Shown here piece by piece: positions 10,173 to 18,271 of a stretch of DNA of 48,556 bases. The notes beneath the pieces are model-generated. The model did not search any database. It saw only the letters and a program-made list of their open reading frames with translations, and was not told where the DNA came from. Numbering within the stretch: position 1 is the first letter of the stretch; each line of letters begins with the position of its first letter. Source of the DNA: Pseudomonadota bacterium (GTDB lineage Bacteria; Pseudomonadota; Gammaproteobacteria; Burkholderiales; Ferrovaceae); contig JAJZRV010000007.1 in NCBI GenBank assembly GCA_021850135.1, forward strand, positions 1 through 48,556, written 5' to 3'. Position numbers and translations under genes: made by a program.

Positions 10173-11408
10173 ATGCGCCGTGTCGTCGTTACTGGTGTGG
10201 GCGCGCTGACCCCCTTGGGTGGAGACGCGGCAAGCCTGATCAATGGACTCAATCTGGGGGTCTCGGGGGTGCGACCTCTCGAAACCCCGTGGATACAGTC
10301 CCTGGCCTCGCCGCTTGCCGCCCCGGTAACGGTACCCATTGAATCACATTTTCCAAAATTGCGCCGGTTGACGCTGGATCGGGTGGCGCAATTGTCGCTG
10401 TTGGCCACCCGCGAAGCCATCGCCCAGGCCGGGCTGGATTTCAGCAGTGATTCGGGCCTGGACTGTGGAATATTCTGGGGGACTGGCATGGGTGGGGCGA
10501 CCACCCTCGAGCAGGCCTACACCGAATCGCTGCTTCAACACGCCATCCGCCCGCGTCCCTCGACCATCGTGATGTTCATGGCCAATTCGTCGACGGGACA
10601 AATCGGGATCGAATATAAAATTCGTGGCCCGAGCCTGACCTACAGCTCCGCATGCTCCTCCTCTGCCGTTGCCATTGGTGAGGCGTTTACTGCCATACGA
10701 TCGGGGCGCATCCGGTATGCGGTGGCAGGTGGAGGCGAGGCCCTCCTGACCCAGGGCGTGATGAAGGCCTGGGAGTCCCTGCAGACCCTGGCTCGTCCTG
10801 ATCCTGAACACCCCGAAACCTCCTGCCGTCCCTTCGACAAAAAGCGAAGCGGGTTCATCCTGGGAGAAGGGGCCGCAGCGTTGGTGCTGGAGGAGGAGTC
10901 CTCGGCACGGGCGAGGGGGGCTGCAATCCTGGCCGAACTGATCGGGTATGGCAACAGTACGGATGCAGGCCACATCACGCAACCCGATGCCGCGGGCCAG
11001 GCACGCGCCATGCGCCAGGCGCTGGCCCAGGCAGCGCTCCAGCCGGACCAGGTTCACTATATCAATGCCCACGGAACCGGCACGGTGGTGGGCGATGTCA
11101 TTGAGACCCAGGCAATCAAGGACGTTTTTGGTGCTGCCGCCCGGCAGGTTCCCGTGAGTGCCACCAAGGCCCTGCATGGCCATCTGATGGGCGCGACAGG
11201 GGCTGTGGAGATGGTGGTCGCCCTGGGCGCGCTCCAAAACCAGGTTATCCCCCCTACGGCCCACCTGCTGCATCCCGACCCGGAGTGCGATCTGGACTAT
11301 GTAACGGAGGGAGCGCGCCACCTTGCAACGCTGGATACCGTCATGAGCAATTCCTTCGGATTTGGCGGGAATAACGCAGTCCTGATCGCGCGCCGCTATC
11401 CATCCTGA
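10173..11408 (+). CDS. Beta-ketoacyl-ACP synthase, FabF-like
   Basis: Condensing enzyme of 411 residues with the thiolase fold. The full catalytic set is present: Cys161 in SSACSSSA, His300 in NAHGTGT, Lys332 in SATKALHGH and His337; the C-terminal glycine loop reads NSFGFGGNNAVL. The nucleophile context SACSS differs from the TACATG-like context usual in housekeeping FabF, and the partner is the adjacent ACP, so it probably builds a specialised acyl or polyketide chain. No ketoreductase, dehydratase or malonyltransferase gene is next to it, so it would have to borrow those from fatty acid synthesis or perform a single condensation. Product unknown. Confidence 0.93.
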   Translation: MRRVVVTGVGALTPLGGDAASLINGLNLGVSGVRPLETPWIQSLASPLAAPVTVPIESHFPKLRRLTLDRVAQLSLLATREAIAQAGLDFSSDSGLDCGIFWGTGMGGATTLEQAYTESLLQHAIRPRPSTIVMFMANSSTGQIGIEYKIRGPSLTYSSACSSSAVAIGEAFTAIRSGRIRYAVAGGGEALLTQGVMKAWESLQTLARPDPEHPETSCRPFDKKRSGFILGEGAAALVLEEESSARARGAAILAELIGYGNSTDAGHITQPDAAGQARAMRQALAQAALQPDQVHYINAHGTGTVVGDVIETQAIKDVFGAAARQVPVSATKALHGHLMGATGAVEMVVALGALQNQVIPPTAHLLHPDPECDLDYVTEGARHLATLDTVMSNSFGFGGNNAVLIARRYPS

Positions 11409-11580
11409 ATGACCACTTCCCGGTAGCCTCGAATCGAGTCCCGGGCATAAAGAGGTTAATTTCTGAAGCAGGTCAGCGACACTGATGCTAATATTTACCC
11501 CGAATTGATGGATCAGGTCTAATACATTGCTAATAAATTCAGCCTGAATAGGGGCTTGTGGTCAGAGGGGAGCCATAAAT

Positions 11581-11973
11581 ATGTCCGACACCGTTGTTCA
11601 ATCCGGGTGCCTGTTTGTTGGTGAGGGCGTCACTGTAAAAGGCAACTTTTCCGTTCCCAATATTGCCACCGTAGCTGGCGTATTGGAGGGCGATATTTCA
11701 GCGCACCAAGTCAATATTAGCGAGACGGGATTCATCAAGGGTTCGGTCAAGGCGGACGTGGTCCATGTCTTGGGCGAACTGCACGACTCCCTGGTCGCCA
11801 ACAAGTCACTCTTCATCCGCTCCACCGGCGCGGTCATTGGCGACGTCAAGTACGTTGAAATCGAAATCGAAAAGAACGGCGTGCTGCAAGGCCAGATTGA
11901 AAAGATCAATCGCTCTGACACGGAACAGACGCCGCCGATGGAACCCCTCACAAACACCCCTGGCGAGGCGTGA
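11581..11973 (+). CDS. Bactofilin (first of three)
   Basis: Polymer-forming cytoskeletal protein of the bactofilin (DUF583) family, 130 residues. The core (about 7-108) is built from short valine-, isoleucine- and glycine-rich rungs such as VTVKGNFSVPNIATVAGVLEGDI, the pattern of a right-handed beta helix, and the C-terminal tail is Pro/Thr-rich and probably disordered. Bactofilins assemble without nucleotide into filaments and often localise wall enzymes. It lies 6 nt before the second bactofilin and 172 nt after the ketoacyl synthase; that gap has AT-rich stretches but I could not define a promoter. Confidence 0.9.
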   Translation: MSDTVVQSGCLFVGEGVTVKGNFSVPNIATVAGVLEGDISAHQVNISETGFIKGSVKADVVHVLGELHDSLVANKSLFIRSTGAVIGDVKYVEIEIEKNGVLQGQIEKINRSDTEQTPPMEPLTNTPGEA

Positions 11974-11979
11974 TGCGCT

Positions 11980-12405
11980 ATGGCTATTTTCAGTAAAGGC
12001 GGTCCAAAGGACAAAGAGGACGAGGTGCTGGATCTTCCGGAGGCACCAGCTGCCCCGGAGGATCAGTCTGCCACGAATGCTGCCCCCCAACATAAACCAT
12101 CAATCATCAGCGAAGGCTTTTCCTTTGTCGGAGAGGTCAATGCAACGGGATCGCTCTCGGTGGAGGGAAGGTTGAGCGGTACGATCAATCTGTCAGCGCT
12201 CAACATCAGTGCCACCGGTTCGGTGGATGGCATCGTGAATTCCGCGGTCATCAATGTGAAGGGAAAACTATCGGGAACGATTTCGTGCGGCGACTTGATC
12301 GTCGGCGGGAGGGCCACGGTATCAGGAAAGATCACCTATAAAAAACTGACCATCCAGAAGGGCGGTGTGATCATGGGCGAAATCAAACAGCTTTCAGCAA
12401 ACTAG
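11980..12405 (+). CDS. Bactofilin (second of three)
   Basis: A 141-residue bactofilin with a charged, proline- and alanine-rich N-terminus (about 1-43) and a beta-helix core (about 44-138) with rungs such as GSLSVEGRLSGTINLSALNISATG and ITYKKLTIQKGGVIMGEI. It is co-directional with the first copy at 6 nt spacing, so both are made together and may co-polymerise. It converges on the third bactofilin gene with a 17-nt gap. The different termini suggest the paralogues have different partners. Confidence 0.92.
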   Translation: MAIFSKGGPKDKEDEVLDLPEAPAAPEDQSATNAAPQHKPSIISEGFSFVGEVNATGSLSVEGRLSGTINLSALNISATGSVDGIVNSAVINVKGKLSGTISCGDLIVGGRATVSGKITYKKLTIQKGGVIMGEIKQLSAN

Positions 12406-12422
12406 GGCGTGAAGACGGCGCC

Positions 12423-12812
12423 TTATTTCGTTGACTTTTTGATGAGATGCCCCTCAACATTGGCCCCATGCTCGACGCGGATGGACTTGAAAGAGATGTC
12501 ACCTCTAACATGAGCCGTTTTTGCCAATTCAACATGCTCTGCGGCATAGATGTTTCCATGGACCGTACCCGCAATCAGCACGCGGTTCGCCTTGATGTCG
12601 CCGGAGACGTCGCCAGATTTTCCGATGGCAATCGTGATGCTGGTATGCGGGGGCGTTTCAAGGTCCCCCTGTACCTTGCCGTCAATCCGGATACTGGCAT
12701 GAATTTCCATGCGGCCAAAGATTTTGGTGGACTGTCCTATGAATGAATCGAAATGCTCGATCTGGTTCGACATCTTGCCTTTGCCTCGGGATTTGAATAT
12801 TCGTAATTTCAT
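12423..12812 (-). CDS. Bactofilin (third of three, opposite strand)
   Basis: A 129-residue bactofilin: a basic N-terminus (MKLRIFKSRGKGK) then IEHFDSFIGQSTKIFGRMEIHASIRIDGKVQGD, the typical opening of the family, and a beta-helix core to about 120. The start is taken at ATG 12812 because basic N-termini of this type are common in bactofilins; the alternative ATG at 12773 has a weak purine tract (AAAGG) upstream and gives 116 residues. It is divergent from the M23 peptidase gene, so both may use one control region of roughly 75-115 nt. The reading frame continues upstream into the peptidase gene but that part is a shadow. Confidence 0.88.
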   Translation of the reverse strand: MKLRIFKSRGKGKMSNQIEHFDSFIGQSTKIFGRMEIHASIRIDGKVQGDLETPPHTSITIAIGKSGDVSGDIKANRVLIAGTVHGNIYAAEHVELAKTAHVRGDISFKSIRVEHGANVEGHLIKKSTK

Positions 12813-12887
12813 TGGGATCGGGATGCATCGGGACTGTTTTTCCCGCAAGTTTATATCTTCAACCTTTTCTTGTTTCGCTCCGCTGAA

Positions 12888-13844
12888 ATGCAACTGATCT
12901 GGATCAGTGGCGCAACAGGAAGGGTCGTCAAGTTCTCGCTGACACGCAAGAAGCTTTATATCATTGCTTTGGTGTTGGGGCTGAGTTCTCTGGGCGTGGG
13001 GGCGTTGATTAATTTCATCGGGTTGCGTATCACCCTCAATCAACGCCCTGACATCGTCAGGGAAATTGGTGGCGTGCTCTCGCCTGACGACAAGTCTCGC
13101 CTCGAGTCCAAGTACAGCGATCAGCTGACAAAAATCCAGTCCGACCTCAAGGCCACTTTCGACAGCCTGAGGGATATTGATTCGCTAAAAAACAGCCTGT
13201 TGAATTATGTCCAGGCGAAAGGCGGGAAAAACCCGGCCAGCAAGGCCTCCAAGAATACAGGCGGCCCCTATATTCCGCTGGGTTACAACCAGTCTCCCGC
13301 AGATGCGCAGGATTTTAATGCCCTCTTCGACATTTACTCTCAGGACGCCGAGAAGATGAAGCGCCTTGCGGATCAATTGAGAAATGATCTCAAGGAAAAT
13401 TATGGAGTGATTGCCAGTCTTCCCATTGGCAATCCTCTGGATCATGACCTGACCGTTTCAAGTGAGTTCGGCTACCGGCATGACCCCATCAACGGTCGTC
13501 TGGCATCCCACTCCGGCCTCGATCTGGAAAGCAAATCCGGAGAGCCCGTGTTTGCGACGGCCGATGGCGATATCGTGACGGCCGAGTGGTCTGGCAGCTA
13601 CGGAAATATGATTGAAATCAAGCATGCCAATGGCTTCCTGACCCGCTATGGCCACCTCAAGGTCATCAAGGTCAAGCTCGGAGAACACGTCAATCGGCAC
13701 CAGTTGATTGGGCAGGTTGGCAGCACAGGCCGGTCCACAGGGCCTCATTTGCACTACGAAATCATCACCGCATCTGGAAACACGATTGACCCGAAAGATT
13801 TTCTCGGGTGGTACTGGATCGGCAATCTCGCAGCAAAGAAGTAA
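12888..13844 (+). CDS. Membrane-anchored M23 metallopeptidase (murein endopeptidase-like)
   Basis: The 318-residue protein has a short cytoplasmic start, one transmembrane segment (about 26-45, KLYIIALVLGLSSLGVGALI), a periplasmic stretch with coiled-coil tendency (about 60-175) and a C-terminal LytM/M23 domain (about 190-305). Zinc-binding residues are visible in HSGLD (His and Asp) and HLHYE (last His). M23 domains of this type cleave peptide cross-links in peptidoglycan, although some are only activators. Its place next to three bactofilins fits the known bactofilin-M23 partnership (for example Helicobacter CcmA with Csd peptidases). The start is the ATG at 12888; a TTG 18 nt upstream is less likely. 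Confidence 0.92.
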   Translation: MQLIWISGATGRVVKFSLTRKKLYIIALVLGLSSLGVGALINFIGLRITLNQRPDIVREIGGVLSPDDKSRLESKYSDQLTKIQSDLKATFDSLRDIDSLKNSLLNYVQAKGGKNPASKASKNTGGPYIPLGYNQSPADAQDFNALFDIYSQDAEKMKRLADQLRNDLKENYGVIASLPIGNPLDHDLTVSSEFGYRHDPINGRLASHSGLDLESKSGEPVFATADGDIVTAEWSGSYGNMIEIKHANGFLTRYGHLKVIKVKLGEHVNRHQLIGQVGSTGRSTGPHLHYEIITASGNTIDPKDFLGWYWIGNLAAKK

Positions 13845-13849
13845 GACGT

Positions 13850-14791
13850 TCAGGCGTCTCCAGCAGCTACGCCTGCAGCATGCGCCTGTTGGTCTGCATG
13901 ATAGCTGGAACGGACCAGGGGGCCACAGGCGGCATGAGCAAAACCCATGGCCAGCGCTTCCCGTTCAAAGTCTCGAAAACGTTCCGGAACGACGAATCGG
14001 CTGACCGGTAGATGGTGGGCCGTGGGCTGCAGGTATTGCCCAATGGTCAACATGTCCACCGAGTGGGCGCGCAGGTCCCCCATGACTTCCAGGATTTCCT
14101 CGTCCGTTTCCCCCAACCCTACCATCAGTCCTGACTTGGTGGAAACCTGGGGATGGGCCTCCTTGAAACGCTTGAGCAGCAACAGTGAATGGCTGTAATT
14201 AGCCCCTGGGCGCGCCTGTTTGTACAACCGCGGCACGGTTTCGAGATTATGGTTCATGACGTCGGGCAGGGCCTGCCCAAGAACATCCAGGGCAAGGTCG
14301 AGCCGGCCCCTGAAATCAGGGACAAGGACCTCGATCCGGGTGCCTGGCGACTGGGTACGGATTTCTTCGATGCATCGGACAAAATGCTCGGCACCGCCAT
14401 CGCGCAGATCATCGCGATCCACGCTCGTCACCACCACGTAGCGCAGCTTCATCCGGGCAATGCTTTGCGCCAGATGGTGTGGTTCATTGGCGTCGAGCGG
14501 GTCGGGTCGGCCGTGTCCCACGTCGCAGAAGGGGCAGCGCCGGGTGCAGCGGTCACCCATGATCATGAAGGTTGCGGTGCCATGGCTGAAACATTCGCCG
14601 ATATTGGGGCAGGAGGCTTCCTCGCAAACGGAGTGAAGGCGGTTTTCGCGCAGGATGGCCTTGATCTCGTTGAAACGCGGGCTGCTGGCCGTGCGAACCC
14701 GGATCCAGTCAGGCTTGCGCAAGGGAGGCTGCGGAACGATCTTGATGGGGATGCGCGCGGTTTTGAGTGCGCCTTTTTCTTTGGTTGTCAT
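13850..14791 (-). CDS. lipA: Lipoyl synthase LipA
   Basis: Radical-SAM enzyme that inserts two sulfurs into octanoyl groups on lipoyl domains. The 313-residue protein has the auxiliary-cluster motif with Cys56, Cys61 and Cys67 ([12 protein letters not shown]), the radical-SAM motif Cys82, Cys86 and Cys89 (CTRRCPFC) and the C-terminal RSSYHAD with the Ser ligand at about 295-296. It overlaps lipB by 4 nt and ends the long minus-strand run that begins at mreB. It converges on the M23 gene with a 5-nt gap. Confidence 0.97.
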   Translation of the reverse strand: MTTKEKGALKTARIPIKIVPQPPLRKPDWIRVRTASSPRFNEIKAILRENRLHSVCEEASCPNIGECFSHGTATFMIMGDRCTRRCPFCDVGHGRPDPLDANEPHHLAQSIARMKLRYVVVTSVDRDDLRDGGAEHFVRCIEEIRTQSPGTRIEVLVPDFRGRLDLALDVLGQALPDVMNHNLETVPRLYKQARPGANYSHSLLLLKRFKEAHPQVSTKSGLMVGLGETDEEILEVMGDLRAHSVDMLTIGQYLQPTAHHLPVSRFVVPERFRDFEREALAMGFAHAACGPLVRSSYHADQQAHAAGVAAGDA

Positions 14792-15423
14792 GATGGCAGC
14801 GGGCAGGCCTCGAGACGTGTGGTGAGCTGATTGAGCAGTTGATGCTCCAGGTGTGCAACGGGTTCAAATATGCCGAGATCACGGGTTCGGGTCACCGGCA
14901 TTCCTGAATAGCCACAAGGGTTGATCAGGCTGAAAGGCGCCAGATCCAGGTCCACGTTGAGGGAGAGGCCATGGTAACTGCAGCCGCGCTGGATGCGCAG
15001 GCCCAGCGCGGCAATTTTTGCTCCTTCCACGTAGACACCGGGGGCACCGGACAGCAGTCCGGCCTTGATGCCATGCGCCGCCAGGACATCCAGCACGGCT
15101 TCTTCCATCAGGCGTACGAGGCCTTTGACCGTCAAACGGCGACGACGGAGGTCAATCATCAAGTACACCACGATCTGGCCCGGGCCGTGATAGGTTATCT
15201 GCCCCCCCCGGTCCACCTTGATCACGGGGATATCCGATGCCTGCAGCAGATGCTCAGACTTGCCGGCCAGTCCCAGGGTATAAACCGGCGGATGTTGCAG
15301 AGACCACAACTCGTCGGGAGTATTTTCATCGCGCTGGCGGGTGAAGGCCTGCATGGCTCGCCAGACCGTCTCGTAGTCTGACAATCCGGCAGTGTTGCGG
15401 ATGACCAGCGGCGCGGGATTCAC
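14788..15423 (-). CDS. lipB: Octanoyltransferase LipB
   Basis: Transfers octanoyl from acyl-ACP to lipoyl domains, the step before LipA. The 211-residue protein has [12 protein letters not shown] at 72-83, the catalytic Lys136 in GAKIAALG and Cys170 in [11 protein letters not shown]. Both ends overlap neighbours by 4 nt (ybeD upstream, lipA downstream), so ybeD-lipB-lipA are translationally coupled. Confidence 0.96.
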   Translation of the reverse strand: MNPAPLVIRNTAGLSDYETVWRAMQAFTRQRDENTPDELWSLQHPPVYTLGLAGKSEHLLQASDIPVIKVDRGGQITYHGPGQIVVYLMIDLRRRRLTVKGLVRLMEEAVLDVLAAHGIKAGLLSGAPGVYVEGAKIAALGLRIQRGCSYHGLSLNVDLDLAPFSLINPCGYSGMPVTRTRDLGIFEPVAHLEHQLLNQLTTRLEACPLPS

Positions 15424-15704
15424 AATACCATCACCACGGAGGGGTGGCCGGACAGGTCGCGATAGAGTGCATCAAGCTGCGCACGAGACACGGCACGAAT
15501 GGTACAGGTTACGCTGAGATACTTGCCGGCACTACTGGAGCGCATTTCCAGCGTTGCAGGGTCGAAGTCTGGAGCATGCTGGAGCACGATGCCCATGACG
15601 GTTTGGGCAAAGCCGTCTATGGTTCGTCCCATGATCTTGATCGGAAAATCGCAGGGGAATTCAAAGATGTCTTCGCTGCCCGCTTCGATGAAGGGTCCGC
15701 TCAT
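15420..15704 (-). CDS. ybeD: YbeD family protein (DUF493)
   Basis: A 94-residue protein with the DUF493 pattern FPCDFPIKIMGRTIDGFAQTV and [39 protein letters not shown]. The fold in E. coli resembles the regulatory ACT-like domain, and the gene is regularly placed between dacA and lipB, but its biochemical role is not known. It overlaps lipB and the aminotransferase gene by 4 nt each. Confidence 0.9.
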   Translation of the reverse strand: MSGPFIEAGSEDIFEFPCDFPIKIMGRTIDGFAQTVMGIVLQHAPDFDPATLEMRSSSAGKYLSVTCTIRAVSRAQLDALYRDLSGHPSVVMVL

Positions 15705-16540
15705 GTATGTTTTTGCTCCTGGTATAGCGCCAATAGCCGCTTGCCGACAGGGCCAGGACGGCCATTGCCCACGGGCTGGCCATCCAGTGTCGTGACCGGA
15801 ACGACTTCGCGGGTACTGGAAGTCATGATGACCTCGGAAGCCCGGCGCAATTCGGATTCGGTCACAGGACGCTCTTCGAAGGGGATGCGGTATTTTGCTG
15901 CGATTTCCAGGATCAGATCGTAAGTAACCCCGGGCAACAGCAGGTGATTGCGAAGCGGTGCCAGAAGAACGCCGTCCACCACGACCATCACGTTGCTCGC
16001 TGCGCCTTCAGTCAGATAGCCATCCCGGATAAGCAGGCATTCTGTGGCGCCTGCATCAACGGCCATCTGGCGCAGCAAGACATTGGCCAGCAATGAGGTG
16101 GTCTTGAGGTCGCACTTCAGCCAGCGAAAATCATCATGGGTGATGGCCTTGATGCCTTCACTAAGCCATTGCGCAGGAGGCGGGGCCATGGGTTTGGCCA
16201 TCGCAAAGACCGTCGGGGCTGCGTCTTTTGGAAAGGCGTGGTCCCGAGGGGCCACGCCCCGCGTGATGTGCAGGTAGACGGATTGGTTGGCTTCGGGCTC
16301 ACGGGCGACCAGTTCGTGGACCAACGCTTCCCAAGCCGAACGTCCCATGGGATTGGAAATACGAACACCTTCCAGCGACCTCGCCAGGCGATCGAGATGA
16401 CGCCCCAAAGCCAATGGCGTCCGATCGTAGACGGGGATCATCTCGTACACCCCGTCGCCAAAGATGAATCCGCGATCCATCACCGAAACCTGGGCCTGTT
16501 CCAGCGGAATGAATCGGCCATTCAGATAGACGTCGCTCAT
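15701..16540 (-). CDS. dat: D-amino acid aminotransferase (fold-type IV PLP enzyme)
   Basis: Interconverts D-alanine and D-glutamate with their keto acids and can supply D-amino acids for peptidoglycan. The 279-residue protein carries the PLP lysine Lys146 in CDLKTTSLLANVL, and the RDHAFP segment (99-104), equivalent to the Arg/His carboxylate trap of the Bacillus D-amino acid transaminase, which separates it from branched-chain (IlvE) relatives. I chose the ATG at 16540, which overlaps the dacC stop by 4 nt; an in-frame upstream start lies inside dacC. Substrate range is inferred from motif and context. Confidence 0.88.
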   Translation of the reverse strand: MSDVYLNGRFIPLEQAQVSVMDRGFIFGDGVYEMIPVYDRTPLALGRHLDRLARSLEGVRISNPMGRSAWEALVHELVAREPEANQSVYLHITRGVAPRDHAFPKDAAPTVFAMAKPMAPPPAQWLSEGIKAITHDDFRWLKCDLKTTSLLANVLLRQMAVDAGATECLLIRDGYLTEGAASNVMVVVDGVLLAPLRNHLLLPGVTYDLILEIAAKYRIPFEERPVTESELRRASEVIMTSSTREVVPVTTLDGQPVGNGRPGPVGKRLLALYQEQKHT

Positions 16541-17673
16541 TTCAGCATCAATCGTACCGTGTCCCAACCGCGGGTAAAGGCGTTTCCGACGGGAACTGAT
16601 TCCAGTGCCACCAGATCATGCGAGGCAACGGGTTTGCCATCATAGCTGATCTCCAGGGTGCCCAGTTTTTGTCCTGCGGCCACAGGAGCCACAATGGGTT
16701 GCAGTGTCGTGAGCGTTTGCTTCAATCGTGCTCCCTCACCAGAAGGGTGGGTCGTCCAGATTTCCTCTGAAAACCCTGCCCTGACCTCCCGTGCTGCCCC
16801 CTTGAAAACGGGCAGGGTCTTGATCGCAACATCCTTTTGAAACAGGTGCTGGGTTTCGAAGGTCTGAAATCCCCAGTTGAGCAGTTTTTGGCTTTCGGTC
16901 GTACGCGCCGAATCGCTGCTGGTTCCGAGAACAATTGCCAGAAGGCGGCGATCGCCACGTCGCGCGGAACTGATCAGGCAGTATCCGGCACTTTCGGTAT
17001 GGCCCGTTTTGAGGCCATCCACCGTGGGGTCCATCCACAACAGCCGGTTGCGATTGGGCTGCGTGATCCCATTGTAGCGGTACTCCTTGATGGCATAGAG
17101 CGGGTAGTACTCGGGAAAGTTCCGGATGAGGGCGCTCACCAGAACGCCCAGATCCCGTGCTGTGGTGTAGTGCTGAGGGTTGGGTAAACCGGTGGCATTG
17201 ACGAAGTGAGTGCCACCCATCCCCAGATCACTGGCCATTTTGTTCATACGTTCGGCAAAGGCATCTTCCGAGCCGGCAATGGCCTCGGCCAGGGCGATGC
17301 TGGCGTCGTTACCGGACTGGATGATGACACCATGGATCAGCTCATCTACGGTCACGGGTTTCTGGGGTTCGATGAACATGCGCGAGCCTTCGGCTTTCCA
17401 GGCGTGCTGGGAAACCGGAATGGTCTGCGAGGGGGAGAGGGTTTTCTCCCTGAGCGCCTTGAAGGTCAGATAGGCCGTCATCAGCTTGGTCAGGGAAGCA
17501 GGTTCGACGCGTTGATCGGGGTTGAGTGCGGCCAGAGGCTGCCCGCTTTCCACTTCGATCAGGGTGTAGGAACGCGCCGCCACGTAGGGGGCGGTCAGGG
17601 GCGCATCTGCCGATGCGGCAATTCCAGGGAGGAGGCAGAAAAGCAGAAAGAGCGGGGAGAACAAGCGATGCAT
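16537..17673 (-). CDS. dacC: D-alanyl-D-alanine carboxypeptidase (PBP5/6 type)
   Basis: Periplasmic penicillin-binding protein that removes the terminal D-Ala from pentapeptides and so limits cross-linking. The 378-residue precursor has a signal peptide (about 1-22), the catalytic SLTK at 60-63, SGN at 120-122 and KTG at 222-224, then a PBP5 C-terminal domain and a terminal amphipathic helix (NAFTRGWDTVRLMLK) for membrane attachment. It follows rlpA by 40 nt and precedes dat in the same run. dacA or dacC would both be acceptable names. Confidence 0.94.
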   Translation of the reverse strand: MHRLFSPLFLLFCLLPGIAASADAPLTAPYVAARSYTLIEVESGQPLAALNPDQRVEPASLTKLMTAYLTFKALREKTLSPSQTIPVSQHAWKAEGSRMFIEPQKPVTVDELIHGVIIQSGNDASIALAEAIAGSEDAFAERMNKMASDLGMGGTHFVNATGLPNPQHYTTARDLGVLVSALIRNFPEYYPLYAIKEYRYNGITQPNRNRLLWMDPTVDGLKTGHTESAGYCLISSARRGDRRLLAIVLGTSSDSARTTESQKLLNWGFQTFETQHLFQKDVAIKTLPVFKGAAREVRAGFSEEIWTTHPSGEGARLKQTLTTLQPIVAPVAAGQKLGTLEISYDGKPVASHDLVALESVPVGNAFTRGWDTVRLMLK

Positions 17674-17713
17674 GGGGGTGATCCGATAGCCAAAGCCATC
17701 ATTATACCCCGCG

Positions 17714-18271
17714 TTATTTTGGAAACAGGCGCTCTACCTCCACTTCGGCGCTTCCCTGATTGAGATAACCCAGCTTCAGGGCTGCCGTGTAACTTAAATC
17801 GATCAGGCGGTCGGAGCGGAAGGGGCCGCGATCGTTGATGCGGACCACTACGGATTTGTGATTGGAAAGGTTGGTTACCCGAACGTAGCTGGGGATTGGC
17901 AGCGTGGGATGAGCTCCCGTCATGGCGTACATGTCGTAAGGTTCGCCACTGGAGGTTTTCTGGTTGTGGTAGCGCTTGCCGTACCAGGAAGCCACCCCCC
18001 GTTCCTTATAGGGTTTGTTGGCAGTGTCGGGAACGTAGACCTTGCCAAAAGCAGTGTAGGGCTTGTTGGCAAATTTATGGAGCGGCTCCTTTTTTGGGAC
18101 GGCGTCCGGAATCTGGTCGAGATGCTCGGGGGGATGGCTGCCTGGACCATCGTCCAGATAATATCCGCCTTTACCCGAGCCGGCCGGGGCCGTTTGGGAC
18201 GGCAGGGAACCGCAGGCACCCAACAGTGCCGAGACAAGGACGACAGATACGAACCGCAGGCTGCGTCTCAT
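17714..18271 (-). CDS. rlpA: RlpA-like lipoprotein (septal ring lytic transglycosylase family)
   Basis: A 185-residue lipoprotein with lipobox LGAC and acylated Cys at residue 20. The double-psi beta-barrel domain (about 92-182) shows GVASWYGKRYHNQKTSSGE, the AMTGAHPTLPIPSYVRVTNL stretch and VVRINDRGPF, including the conserved Asp of the active-site region. In Pseudomonas RlpA cleaves naked glycan strands. This protein ends right after the barrel and has no SPOR domain, so it lacks the usual septum-targeting module. The start overlaps the rodA stop by 4 nt (ATGA); the longer frame upstream is inside rodA. Confidence 0.92.
   Translation of the reverse strand: MRRSLRFVSVVLVSALLGACGSLPSQTAPAGSGKGGYYLDDGPGSHPPEHLDQIPDAVPKKEPLHKFANKPYTAFGKVYVPDTANKPYKERGVASWYGKRYHNQKTSSGEPYDMYAMTGAHPTLPIPSYVRVTNLSNHKSVVVRINDRGPFRSDRLIDLSYTAALKLGYLNQGSAEVEVERLFPK

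Noticed and set aside
11417-11448. Inverted sequences after the ketoacyl synthase as terminator
   Set aside because: CTCGA/TCGAG has a one-base loop and the CCCGG/CCCGGG arms do not form a continuous stem; no T tract follows.
12406-12432. GGCG/CGCC stem between bactofilins 2 and 3
   Set aside because: Four pairs with a nine-base loop; could be chance in GC-rich DNA.
13844-13859. AGACG/CGTCT hairpin between the M23 gene and lipA
   Set aside because: Only five pairs with no T tract on either strand; too weak to call a terminator.
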